This document shows positions 7,542 to 15,265 of a stretch of 23,141 nt of DNA, piece after piece. The DNA is from Congzhengia sp045576635 (GTDB lineage Bacteria > Bacillota > Clostridia > UBA1381 > UBA9506): positions 1-23,141 of the forward strand of contig JAZNGT010000006.1 of assembly GCA_045576635.1 (NCBI GenBank), given 5' to 3'. The position numbers and the translations under genes are program-made. Under the pieces are notes generated by a model. It did no database searches, was not told the origin of the DNA, and saw only the letters and a program-made list of their open reading frames with translations. Positions within the stretch are counted from its first letter, which is position 1; every line of letters starts with the position of its first letter.

Positions 7542-9272
7542 ATGAAAAAATTAATGCTTGGAAACGAAGCAATCGCCCGCGGTGCTTACGAAGCAGGCGT
7601 AAAGGTTGTTTCTTCTTACCCCGGTACACCGAGTACCGAAATCACAGAATTTATTGCAAAATATGACGAAATTTATGCAGAATGGGCACCCAATGAAAAA
7701 GTTGCAGTAGAAACTGCATCCGGTGCATCTATTGCAGGCGGCCGTGCAGTTTCTGCCATGAAGCACGTTGGCTTAAACGTTGCAGCAGACCCGCTTTTTA
7801 CAATGTCTTATATTGGCGTAAATGCAGGTTTGGTACTCTGCGTTGCAGATGATCCCGGCATGCACAGTTCGCAAAACGAACAGGATTCCAGAAACTATGC
7901 ATATGCATCAAAAATTCCCATGCTTGAACCTGCGGATAGCAGTGAATGCAAAGAATTTATGAAACGTGCCTTTACATTAAGTGAAGAATTTGATACACCT
8001 GTTATCGTTCGCTTAACCACAAGAATTGCACACTCGCAGAGCCTTGTTGAACTCGAAGAGCGCGAAGAAGTGGCATTAAAGCCTTATGAAAAGAACATTC
8101 CGAAACATGTTATGGTGCCTGCGTTTGCGCGTCAGAAACACACCATAGTAGAAGAACGTACCGAAAAACTTTCGGCGTTCTCTGAAACCTCGGATTTGAA
8201 TAAAGTAATTAAACGTGGTACCGATGTGGGTATTATCACCGCCGGCATTTCGTATCAGTACGCAGAAGAGGCTATTCCCGATGCTTCTATTTTAAAACTT
8301 GGTATGGTATGGCCGCTGCCTGAAAAACTCATTTCGGATTTTGCAAAATCCGTAAAGACATGTTACGTTGTAGAAGAATTAGACCCGTTCTTAGAAACAC
8401 GCATCAAAGCAATGGGTATAAAAGTAATCGGAAAAGAAGTGTTCCCGAAAGAAGGAGAATACTCCATTTCGCTTTTAAGAGAAAAGATTTTAGGAGAAAA
8501 ACCCGCAAAACCCGTAGCGGCAGACGAGCCGATTCCCGTTCGTCCTCCGGTTATGTGCCCCGGTTGTTCGCACCGCGGCGTGTTCTACGTTTTGCATAAA
8601 CTAGGCCTCAACGTATCCGGTGACATCGGCTGTTACTCTTTAGGAAGTGCAGCGCCTCTCTTTGCATTAGACAGTATCATCTGCATGGGCGCAAGCGTTT
8701 CTGCCGCACACGGTATGGAAAAGGCAGCAGGCCGTGACTTTGCGAAAAAGACCGTTGCCGTTTTGGGTGACTCTACCTTTATTCACTCCGGTATTACAGG
8801 CCTCATTGATATTGTTTACAACAAGGGTACATCAACCGTTATGATTTTGGATAACTCCATCACCGGTATGACAGGACATCAGCAAAACCCCTCCACCGGC
8901 TTTACCATTCGTAACGAGCCTACACGTCAGGTAGACTTGGTTCAACTTGCAAAAGCAGTAGGTGTTGAGCGTGTAACCGTGGTTGATCCCTTTGATGTAG
9001 AACTTCTTGAAAAAGTAATCAAAGAAGAAGTGGCGGCAGACGAACCGTCCGTAATTATCGCACAACGCCCCTGCGCACTTCTTAAAAAAGCAGGTTATAC
9101 AGGTACTTATGTAATTAATGATAAATGTAAAAACTGCAAAATGTGCATGAAACTCGGTTGTCCTGCAATTTCTATTACAGAAAACGGACCGAAAATCAAC
9201 GAAAACCTTTGCGTAGGATGCGGTCTTTGCGCAAACGTATGTAAATTCGGCGCAATTGAAAAAGTGAATTAA
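7542..9272 (+). CDS. iorA: Indolepyruvate:ferredoxin oxidoreductase, alpha subunit
   Basis: The large, thiamine-pyrophosphate-dependent subunit that oxidatively decarboxylates aryl pyruvates (indolepyruvate, phenylpyruvate) to acyl-CoA and passes electrons to ferredoxin; oxygen-sensitive and cytoplasmic. The N-terminal pyrimidine-binding domain shows GNEAIARGAYEAG and SSYPGTPSTEI. The C-terminal TPP domain shows MCPGCSHRGVFYVL, DIGCYSLGS and the metal-binding GDSTFIHSGI…DNSITGMTG. The last 50 residues are a two-cluster ferredoxin domain with C529, C532, C535, C540 and C557, C560, C563, C567. Length is 576 residues, usual for IorA. ATG 7542 is chosen because AAAGGA lies 11 nt upstream; an earlier in-frame start would lie within the promoter. 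It is first in an operon with iorB. Confidence 0.96.
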   Translation: MKKLMLGNEAIARGAYEAGVKVVSSYPGTPSTEITEFIAKYDEIYAEWAPNEKVAVETASGASIAGGRAVSAMKHVGLNVAADPLFTMSYIGVNAGLVLCVADDPGMHSSQNEQDSRNYAYASKIPMLEPADSSECKEFMKRAFTLSEEFDTPVIVRLTTRIAHSQSLVELEEREEVALKPYEKNIPKHVMVPAFARQKHTIVEERTEKLSAFSETSDLNKVIKRGTDVGIITAGISYQYAEEAIPDASILKLGMVWPLPEKLISDFAKSVKTCYVVEELDPFLETRIKAMGIKVIGKEVFPKEGEYSISLLREKILGEKPAKPVAADEPIPVRPPVMCPGCSHRGVFYVLHKLGLNVSGDIGCYSLGSAAPLFALDSIICMGASVSAAHGMEKAAGRDFAKKTVAVLGDSTFIHSGITGLIDIVYNKGTSTVMILDNSITGMTGHQQNPSTGFTIRNEPTRQVDLVQLAKAVGVERVTVVDPFDVELLEKVIKEEVAADEPSVIIAQRPCALLKKAGYTGTYVINDKCKNCKMCMKLGCPAISITENGPKINENLCVGCGLCANVCKFGAIEKVN

Positions 9273-9292
9273 GGAAAGGACGGAAAAAGAAT

Positions 9293-9859
9293 ATGAATAT
9301 TATGATTGTCGGTGTTGGCGGCCAGGGTACGCTTTTAGCAAGCAGAATTTTAGGCGCAGCGGCACAGAATATTGGTATGGATGTTAAACTTTCCGAAGTT
9401 CACGGAATGAGTCAGCGTGGCGGAAGTGTTGTAACGTACGTTCGCTACGGCGAAAAAATTGCCTCCCCGATTATTGAACACGGCGGCGCAGATATTATTT
9501 TAGCATTTGAACAACTCGAAGCATACCGCTACATTCCTTATTTAAAAGAGGGCGGTACAATGATTGTAAACACACAAAAAACGGACCCCATGCCCGTTAT
9601 TTGCGGGACGGCAAAATACCCCGAACAGATTTTAGAAAAAATCGAAAAAATGAATATTAAAGTCATCGCACTCGATGCGTTGACACTTGCAATCGAGGCA
9701 GGAAATGCAAAAGCAGCAAACGTTGCCTTAATCGGCACGTTGGCAAAACATTCCACCATTGAAAAAGAACATTGGATAAACGCGGTAAAATCCACAGTTC
9801 CCGCTAAATTCTTAGAGGCAAACTTAACCGCATTCGAACTGGGATACAACCACGAATAA
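9293..9859 (+). CDS. iorB: Indolepyruvate:ferredoxin oxidoreductase, beta subunit
   Basis: The small subunit of the IorAB enzyme, belonging to the pyruvate/ketoisovalerate oxidoreductase gamma-domain family that completes the active site and binds CoA. It begins MNIMIVGVGGQGTLLASRIL, the family's glycine-rich opening, followed by SEVHGMSQRGGSVVTYVRYG, another hallmark. Length is 188 residues, normal. It starts 20 bp after iorA, with AAGGAAAGG before ATG 9293. Stop TAA at 9857-9859, 12 bp before the next gene, so all three genes are probably one transcript. Confidence 0.95.
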   Translation: MNIMIVGVGGQGTLLASRILGAAAQNIGMDVKLSEVHGMSQRGGSVVTYVRYGEKIASPIIEHGGADIILAFEQLEAYRYIPYLKEGGTMIVNTQKTDPMPVICGTAKYPEQILEKIEKMNIKVIALDALTLAIEAGNAKAANVALIGTLAKHSTIEKEHWINAVKSTVPAKFLEANLTAFELGYNHE

Positions 9860-9871
9860 AGGAATTGTACT

Positions 9872-11152
9872 ATGAAAATTGCTGAGATGTTACAGGCAGA
9901 ATACGGCATATCAGATACCACCTTAAAATTGGTGCAGGATGCTGAAAAAGCTGTTTCTGCACAGTTTCAAAAAATCGACGAAACCGCAGAGTTTAACCAA
10001 ATCAAAGTACTGAATACCTTTTCGCGCCACAGAGTTTCAGAGGCGCATCTTGGCTATTCTACCGGCTACGGATACGATGATTTAGGACGCGATACGTTAG
10101 AGGCAATTTACGCCGATGTATTCGGAACGGAAGCCGCGCTTGTAAGGCACAGTATTGTGTCCGGCACGCACGCTTTATGCTCTTGTCTTTTTGGACTTTT
10201 GCGCCCCGGTGATACGATGCTTTCGGCCACCGGCGCTCCGTATGACACATTAGAAGAAATCATTGGAAAACGCGGAAGCGGAAACGGCAGTTTAAAAGAA
10301 TGGGGCATCAACTACAAAGAAGTTGCCCTAAAACCCGACGGCTTGATTGATTTAGATGCACTCTCTACGGCTCTTACAGATAAAACTGTGCGCCTTGTTG
10401 AGTTGCAACGTTCAAAAGGATATGCATGGCGCCCTTCTTACACACTGGATGATATGAAAGATGCTATTTCGCTTATCAAAGAAAAGCGCCCTGACGTTAT
10501 CGTGATGGTAGACAACTGCTACGGCGAATTTGTAGAAAAAGAAGAGCCGACGCAAATCGGCGCAGACATCATTGCAGGCTCTTTGATTAAAAACCCCGGT
10601 GGCGGTCTTGCGCTTACCGGCGGATACCTTGCAGGAAAAAAAGAATGTGTAGAGCAAATCAGTTATCGCTTAACCTCACCCGGTATCGGAAGCGAAGTAG
10701 GCGCATCGCTCGGCATGAACCGCCATATGTATCAGGGGTTCTTTATGGCGCCGCACATTGTGGCGCAATCGCTAAAAATCGCAGTTCTCGCATCAAAAGT
10801 GTTTGAAGTGCTTGGATTTGAAGTTTCTCCCAAGGCAGAAGACAAGCGCGGAGACATCATTCAGTCCATTAAATTTAACAACCCTGACCTTTTGTGTGCG
10901 TTCTGCCGTGGTATTCAGCGTGGCGCACCCATTGACTCGTTCGTAACGCCTGAGCCGTGGGATATGCCGGGTTATGACAATCAAGTCATTATGGCAGCCG
11001 GTGCGTTTGTTTCAGGTTCAAGCATTGAAATTTCGGCAGACGGCCCCATTAGACCGCCGTATGCTGCTTATATGCAGGGTGGCTTAACGTACGAAAGCGG
11101 AAAACTTTCTGTTTTGTGTGCAGCAGAAAATGTGATAAGGCTACGAAAGTAA
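9872..11152 (+). CDS. PLP-dependent lyase of the YnbB / methionine-gamma-lyase-like family
   Basis: Fold-type I PLP enzyme of the family often annotated as 'aluminum resistance protein' or 'methionine gamma-lyase family protein' (B. subtilis YnbB relatives). The predicted PLP lysine is K240 in AGSLIKNPGGGLALTGGYLAG. D214 in VMVDNCYGEF should contact the pyridine nitrogen, and HSIVSGTHAL (93-102) forms the phosphate-binding region. Length is 426 residues, normal. The ribosome binding site AAGGA lies 8-9 nt before ATG 9872. True activity is unproven for most of the family. Co-transcription with iorAB suggests amino-acid or 2-oxo-acid metabolism: a lyase of this type could supply a 2-oxo acid for IorAB, but that is inference from context. 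A shared terminator follows. Confidence 0.88.
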   Translation: MKIAEMLQAEYGISDTTLKLVQDAEKAVSAQFQKIDETAEFNQIKVLNTFSRHRVSEAHLGYSTGYGYDDLGRDTLEAIYADVFGTEAALVRHSIVSGTHALCSCLFGLLRPGDTMLSATGAPYDTLEEIIGKRGSGNGSLKEWGINYKEVALKPDGLIDLDALSTALTDKTVRLVELQRSKGYAWRPSYTLDDMKDAISLIKEKRPDVIVMVDNCYGEFVEKEEPTQIGADIIAGSLIKNPGGGLALTGGYLAGKKECVEQISYRLTSPGIGSEVGASLGMNRHMYQGFFMAPHIVAQSLKIAVLASKVFEVLGFEVSPKAEDKRGDIIQSIKFNNPDLLCAFCRGIQRGAPIDSFVTPEPWDMPGYDNQVIMAAGAFVSGSSIEISADGPIRPPYAAYMQGGLTYESGKLSVLCAAENVIRLRK

Positions 11153-11158
11153 ATACAT

Positions 11159-11198
11159 AAAAAAGTAGCAAAAACGAATTCGTTTTTGCAACTTTTTT
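11159..11198. terminator. Bidirectional terminator between the ior operon and scfB
   Basis: A perfect 22-bp palindrome (11168-11189) with further pairing outside one mismatch, A-rich on the left and T-rich on the right, so it has a T-run on either strand. It lies 6 bp after the lyase stop and directly at the scfB stop (11200), as expected for convergent genes. Confidence 0.87.
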
Positions 11199-11199
11199 A

Positions 11200-12573
11200 T
11201 TACAAATCTGAAAGGGCTGCTTTTATCATAATGGCACATTCCATACGCTTTTTAAACAGTTTACAGCCCTGCTCATATACCCCACGTACAGAGCCGGTTG
11301 CGTGATATGCATTTGCTGCGCATCCACCACTGCAATACAGTTTTGCCCAACAGTCCCTGCATTCTTCTCTTGCGTAGGCGTTGCAGGTTTTAAACTCATC
11401 TACAATCTCTTTGTTTTGTATTCCCTCGAAAATATTGCCGACGCAGTATTTTTCATCCCCCACGAACTGATGACAGGGATAAAGGTCACCCCAAGGGGTA
11501 ACGGCAAAATATTCCGTACCGGAGCCACAGCCTGAAATGCGCTTATAAATGCAGGGGCCGCCGGTTAAATCAATCATATAATGATAGAATGTAAAGCCTT
11601 TTCCCTCTTTTTCACGTTTTATCATTTCGTCTGCCAAAATCTCGTACTGATCGAGGACAATTTCCATATCTTCATCGGTAAGTGCATACGGATCACCCGG
11701 TGCACAAACTACCGGCTCCATGGAAAGTTCGGTAAAGCCCAAATCCAGCATATGCAGAATATCTTTCGTAAAATCGGGGTTAAAATGCGTAAAGGTTCCG
11801 CGCATATAGTATCCCTTGCCGCCGCGAGATTCTACCAGTTTTTGAAATTTGGGAACGATTGTTTCATAACTTCCCTTACCGGACGCAGTCTTTCGCAGGC
11901 GGTCGTGCACTTCTTTTCTTCCGTCTAACGAAAGCACCACGTTGTGACATTCTTTATTCGCAAACGCAATTACGTCATCGTCAATTAACATGCCGTTTGT
12001 GGTAAGCGTAAACCGAAAATTTTTGTTATGCGCTTTTTCCACTGACCGTGCATATTCCACTATTTTTTTTACCACGTCAAAATTCATAAGCGGCTCGCCA
12101 CCAAAAAAATCGACTTCAAGATTTCTTCTCGTTCCTGAATTTTCAATCAAAAAATCAATGGCACGCTTTCCTACTTCAAAAGACATAAGTCCGCGTTCTC
12201 CGCAAAAATTTCCCTGTGCAGCAAAGCAGTAGTCACACGTTAAGTTACAGGTGTGTGCAATGTGCAAGCACAGTGCTTTCACATCTGTATGACGGTTTTT
12301 AAGGTCAAACGCGCGGTTTTCATACACATCTTCTGTAAACAGTTTGCCTTTTGTTTTAAGCGTTTCGATGTCTGAAAGCAGTTCATCAAGTTCTGATTCT
12401 GTAACGTCCGTATTGTCTTTATATTTATGTAAAAGTTCTGTCTTGATTTCCGCAGGGCTTTTGGTTTCATACATTGAGATGGCATCGTATGCAACCTCGT
12501 CCACACTGTGAACACTGCCGCTTGCCATATCCAGCACCAGATTGTAACCGCCGAGTTTATATTGGTGTACCAT
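11200..12573 (-). CDS. scfB: Radical SAM maturase of the SCIFF ranthipeptide
   Basis: Radical S-adenosylmethionine enzyme with a SPASM/twitch region that forms thioether cross-links in the SCIFF precursor peptide encoded just upstream; homologous in layout to CteB of Clostridium thermocellum. Residues 1 to about 85 look like a peptide-recognition (RRE-type) domain. The SAM cluster motif is C109-N-L-T-C113-D-Y-C116-F. FFGGEPL (SAM-contacting) and TTNGML follow. The C-terminal auxiliary-cluster cysteines are in ISGCGSGTEY, DLYPCHQ, KYCVGN, ECRDCWAKLYCSGGC and QGCKLF. Length is 457 residues, normal. Start ATG 12573, preceded by GGAGG at a short 4-nt spacing; GTG 12570 is the alternative. A hairpin separates it from scfA and may lower its expression relative to the substrate. 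Confidence 0.95.
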   Translation of the reverse strand: MVHQYKLGGYNLVLDMASGSVHSVDEVAYDAISMYETKSPAEIKTELLHKYKDNTDVTESELDELLSDIETLKTKGKLFTEDVYENRAFDLKNRHTDVKALCLHIAHTCNLTCDYCFAAQGNFCGERGLMSFEVGKRAIDFLIENSGTRRNLEVDFFGGEPLMNFDVVKKIVEYARSVEKAHNKNFRFTLTTNGMLIDDDVIAFANKECHNVVLSLDGRKEVHDRLRKTASGKGSYETIVPKFQKLVESRGGKGYYMRGTFTHFNPDFTKDILHMLDLGFTELSMEPVVCAPGDPYALTDEDMEIVLDQYEILADEMIKREKEGKGFTFYHYMIDLTGGPCIYKRISGCGSGTEYFAVTPWGDLYPCHQFVGDEKYCVGNIFEGIQNKEIVDEFKTCNAYAREECRDCWAKLYCSGGCAANAYHATGSVRGVYEQGCKLFKKRMECAIMIKAALSDL

Positions 12574-12594
12574 AGTTCCTCCAAACAAAAATTA

Positions 12595-12618
12595 CGGGAC
12601 TGTAAAAAAACAGTCCCG
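12595..12618 (-). terminator. Hairpin between scfA and scfB (leaky terminator or processing site)
   Basis: CGGGACTGT (12595-12603), a 6-nt loop and ACAGTCCCG (12610-12618), a 9-bp stem 17 bp after the scfA stop. On the minus strand it is followed by TAATTTTTG, a weak T-tract. Since scfB has no visible promoter of its own, partial read-through is expected. Confidence 0.7.
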
Positions 12619-12635
12619 CTCAGAATTTAATTCAA

Positions 12636-12788
12636 TTACTTGTTTTCGCCGCAGTTTTCGCATTCTTGGTTTGCAACACCGCAGGATGTTTTACAAGCAG
12701 ACTGGCAAGATGTCTGACATTCGCCGCAACCGCCGTTTTCCAAGCTTTTCTTTAAATCCTTGGTTTCTAATGTTTTAATTCTTGTCAT
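12636..12788 (-). CDS. scfA: SCIFF precursor peptide (six-cysteine ranthipeptide family), 50 aa
   Basis: Ribosomally made precursor that ScfB converts to a thioether-bridged ranthipeptide; SCIFF is nearly universal in Clostridia, with physiological role still unclear (signalling has been proposed). The leader MTRIKTLETKDLKKSLENGG resembles other SCIFF leaders and the core has the hallmark CGECQTSCQSACKTSC (21-36), then GVANQEC (37-43) and ENCGENK (44-50). Cysteines are at 21, 24, 28, 32, 36, 43 and 46, seven rather than six. Residue 37 is Gly, where SCIFF peptides such as CteA have Thr. AAGGAG lies 9 nt before ATG 12788 and a near-consensus promoter lies upstream. scfB follows. Confidence 0.96.
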   Translation of the reverse strand: MTRIKTLETKDLKKSLENGGCGECQTSCQSACKTSCGVANQECENCGENK

Positions 12789-12825
12789 AAAACACAACTC
12801 CTTTTATATGTACTTTACGTACTAA

Positions 12826-12855
12826 ATTATAGCATAGCAACTTCATTTTTGTCAA
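12826..12855 (-). promoter_or_regulatory. Promoter of scfA
   Basis: On the minus strand TTGACA (12850-12855), an 18-bp spacer and TATAAT (12826-12831), about 40 bp upstream of the scfA start. The nearest ARG-box-like site begins 15 bp upstream of the -35. Confidence 0.85.
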
Positions 12856-12869
12856 GCGCTTTCCTTTTT

Positions 12870-12936
12870 TGCATAAAAATGCACAATTGTTTTTGTTTTA
12901 TGCATACAAATTCGATTATTTTTGTATAAAAATTCA
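12870..12936. promoter_or_regulatory. Three ARG-box-like operators upstream of argG
   Basis: TGCATAAAAATGCA (12870-12883), TGCATACAAATTCG (12901-12914) and TGTATAAAAATTCA (12923-12936) resemble the ArgR/AhrC operator core TGAATAAAAATTCA; the third differs at one position. They start 31 and 22 bp apart and end 30 bp before the argG -35, a usual place for arginine-dependent repression. ArgR binding is inferred from the pattern and the neighbouring gene. Confidence 0.7.
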
Positions 12937-12965
12937 AAATATGCACATTTTCTTGCAAAAAAACC

Positions 12966-12993
12966 TTGACTTTCTCCGCGGGTATTGTATAAT
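12966..12993 (+). promoter_or_regulatory. Promoter of argG
   Basis: TTGACT (12966-12971), a 16-bp spacer and TATAAT (12988-12993), 42 bp upstream of the argG start. Confidence 0.85.
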
Positions 12994-13035
12994 AATAGAT
13001 AGAAATTGATTCTAACCATGAAAGGAAGTCATACT

Positions 13036-14259
13036 ATGAAACAATACAAAAAAGTAATTTTAGCATATTCGGGTGGATTAGACACCTCCATTATCATTCC
13101 GTGGCTTAAGGAAAATTACGGCTGTGAGGTTGTTGCAGTTGCAGCAGACGTAGGACAGGGTACAGAACTTGACGGTTTAGAAGAAAAAGCAATCAAAACC
13201 GGCGCAAGCAAACTCTACATTGAAGACTTAAACAAAGAATTTGTTGAAGACTTTATCTGGCCTACCTTAAAAGCAGGCGCAAAATATGAAGGATACCTTT
13301 TGGGTACCTCCTTTGCGCGCCCCATTATCGCAAAACGTCTCGTAGAAATCGCTCACAAAGAAGGCGCAGATGCCATTTGCCACGGCTGTACCGGTAAGGG
13401 AAATGACCAGGTTCGTTTTGAACTTGGTATCAAAGCGTTCGATCCCGATTTGGACATCATCGCTCCCTGGCGTATCTGGGATATCAAGTCCCGTGATGAC
13501 GAAATCGATTACGCCGAAGCACACAATATTCCTTTGAAAATTACAAGAGAAACAAACTATTCGAAAGATAAAAACTTGTGGCACTTATCTCACGAAGGTC
13601 TTGATTTAGAAGACCCCGCAAACGAGCCGATGTTTGACAAAATTTTAGAAATGGGCGTTTCTCCCGAAAAAGCACCGGACAAAGCAACTTATGTTACCAT
13701 TTCCTTTGAAAAAGGTATTCCGGTAAAAGTAAACGGTGAAGCATTAGACGGCGTATCACTGATTCAAAAACTCAATCAATTAGGCGGCGAAAACGGCATC
13801 GGTATCTTCGACGTGGTTGAAAACAGACTCGTTGGTATGAAGAGCCGCGGCGTTTACGAAACACCAGGCGGTACCATTTTGTACCACGCACACGAAGTGC
13901 TTGAAACCATCTGTTTAGACAAAGAAACAAGCCACTTTAAAGCAATGGTAAGTCAGAAAATGGCAGACATCGTATACAACGGTCAGTGGTTTACACCGCT
14001 TTGCAAAGCAATCTGCGCATTCGTTGACGAAACACAGAAAACCGTAACAGGTGATGTAACATTAAAACTTTACAAAGGCAACATTATTAACGCTGGCGTA
14101 ACAAGTCCCTACACCTTGTACGATGAACTGACTGCATCATTCGGCGAGGATGAAGAATACAACCAGAAGGATTCCGAAGGATTCATTAACCTCTTCGGTC
14201 TTCCGATTGCCGTAAAAGCAAAGCTTGACAAAAAAGCAGGCAGAAAAATTGAATTTTAA
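13036..14259 (+). CDS. argG: Argininosuccinate synthase
   Basis: Penultimate enzyme of arginine biosynthesis: condenses citrulline and aspartate with ATP to give argininosuccinate, AMP and pyrophosphate. It starts MKQYKKVILAYSGGLDTSIIIPWL, containing the ATP-pyrophosphatase P-loop A10-Y-S-G-G-L-D-T. GTSFARPIIAK and HGCTGKGNDQVRFE are further family signatures. Length is 407 residues, normal. ATG 13036 is chosen because AAAGGAAG lies 7 nt upstream; an in-frame start 30 nt earlier lacks a site. argH is not next to it, which is unusual because argGH is a frequent pair. Regulation by ArgR is likely from the three operator-like sites upstream. Confidence 0.98.
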   Translation: MKQYKKVILAYSGGLDTSIIIPWLKENYGCEVVAVAADVGQGTELDGLEEKAIKTGASKLYIEDLNKEFVEDFIWPTLKAGAKYEGYLLGTSFARPIIAKRLVEIAHKEGADAICHGCTGKGNDQVRFELGIKAFDPDLDIIAPWRIWDIKSRDDEIDYAEAHNIPLKITRETNYSKDKNLWHLSHEGLDLEDPANEPMFDKILEMGVSPEKAPDKATYVTISFEKGIPVKVNGEALDGVSLIQKLNQLGGENGIGIFDVVENRLVGMKSRGVYETPGGTILYHAHEVLETICLDKETSHFKAMVSQKMADIVYNGQWFTPLCKAICAFVDETQKTVTGDVTLKLYKGNIINAGVTSPYTLYDELTASFGEDEEYNQKDSEGFINLFGLPIAVKAKLDKKAGRKIEF

Positions 14260-14302
14260 GTTCTAACATTCTTAGAATACGAGTATAATAGGAATATCTA
14301 TG

Positions 14303-14337
14303 AAAAATGTGCTGTTTATATGGCACATTTTTCTTTT
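14303..14337 (+). terminator. Terminator after argG (or leader hairpin of the next gene)
   Basis: AAAAATGTGC (14303-14312) pairs with GCACATTTTT (14323-14332) around a 10-nt loop, followed by TTCTTTT. A TATAAT at 14284-14289 lies upstream with a poor -35, and a TTCTAA-cattc-TTAGAA inverted repeat (14261-14277) overlaps that region. Confidence 0.72.
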
Positions 14338-14362
14338 ACCCAAATTCTAAGGATGTGATTTT

Positions 14363-15127
14363 TTGAAAGTGTTTGTACTGAATAAAAAAAGAGCCGTATC
14401 GTACTGTGCGCTTCTTTTTTGCGCGATATCCATTTTAGTCATCGGCAGCACACAACATATCGGTGTATATAAAGACGGAGGGGATTTGCGTCTTCCGATT
14501 TACTGTGTCGAAAAAGGAAACGAAAAAGTTATTTCCCTGACATTTGATGCGGCGTGGGACGATAGCGATACCGACGTGTTAATTAACATTTTAAAAGAAC
14601 ATAACGTCCCTGCGACATTTTTTATGGTAGGAAGTTGGGTAGAAAAATATCCTGATTCCGTAAAAAAGTTTTTTGAAGCCGGACACGAAATTATGAATCA
14701 TTCCGATACGCATCCGCATATCGATAAACTCTCTGATTTAAAAATAAAAGAAGAAATCGAAAAGTGCAATCAAAAAATCGAGGGACTAATCGGCGTAAAA
14801 CCGATACTGTTCCGCGGCCCCTATGGCGAGTACAACAACGCAGTAATCGAAGAAGCAGAAAAACAGGGAATGTTCGTTCTGCAATGGGATGTGGATAGTC
14901 TAGACTGGAAAAATCTTTCGCCCAAAGAAATTGTGGACCGCGTGACAAACCGCGTAAAACCGGGATCTATTCTTTTATTTCATAACGGCGCAAAAAACAC
15001 GCCCGCGGCGCTCCCCGATGTGATAAAAAAGTTAAAACAAGACGGCTATACCTTTGTAAAAGCATCGGAACTGATATATAAAGAGAATTTTACCATTGAC
15101 CATGCAGGTCGGCAGATTTTAAATTAA
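14363..15127 (+). CDS. Polysaccharide deacetylase, PdaB-like (NodB fold)
   Basis: Probable metal-dependent N-deacetylase acting on cell-wall or cortex glycan, resembling the PdaB group needed for spore stability. Residues 13-30 are a single signal-anchor helix after a KK(R) start, so the enzyme is exported. The catalytic base is D62 in SLTFDAAWDD, where the usual second Asp is replaced by Ala as in many PdaB-type proteins. Metal ligands H113 and H117 lie in NHSDTHPH, R151 in FRGPYGEYN, and DVDSLDW and LLFHNGA complete the five NodB motifs. Length is 254 residues. The start is TTG 14363, with AAGGA 9 nt upstream; GTG 14369 is an alternative. There is too little room between the preceding hairpin and this ribosome site for a separate promoter. 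Confidence 0.88.
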   Translation: MKVFVLNKKRAVSYCALLFCAISILVIGSTQHIGVYKDGGDLRLPIYCVEKGNEKVISLTFDAAWDDSDTDVLINILKEHNVPATFFMVGSWVEKYPDSVKKFFEAGHEIMNHSDTHPHIDKLSDLKIKEEIEKCNQKIEGLIGVKPILFRGPYGEYNNAVIEEAEKQGMFVLQWDVDSLDWKNLSPKEIVDRVTNRVKPGSILLFHNGAKNTPAALPDVIKKLKQDGYTFVKASELIYKENFTIDHAGRQILN

Positions 15128-15130
15128 AGC

Positions 15131-15165
15131 AAAAACGCGCATGTTGTAATACGTGCGCGTTTTTT
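15131..15165 (+). terminator. Terminator after the PdaB-like gene
   Basis: AAAAACGCGCATG (15131-15143) pairs with CGTGCGCGTTTTT (15152-15164), with one U-G pair and an 8-nt loop. The arm ends in a T-run. Confidence 0.88.
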
Positions 15166-15201
15166 ATACATAACAATTATATTACAGTTTGTCCCAATTT
15201 A

Positions 15202-15229
15202 TTGCTTTTTGCTTTTTGTTTGTTATAAT
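15202..15229 (+). promoter_or_regulatory. Weak putative promoter of the membrane NodB-like gene
   Basis: A perfect TATAAT (15224-15229) is preceded at 16 bp by TTGCTT (15202-15207), located 37 bp upstream of the start codon. Confidence 0.5.
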
Positions 15230-15265
15230 AAAAGTGAGAACGTGTATATGGAGGGGGCAACAAAA

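Noticed and set aside
12940..13035. A T-box or riboswitch leader in front of argG
   Set aside because: Promoter and start are only about 40 bp apart, leaving no room for a structured leader.
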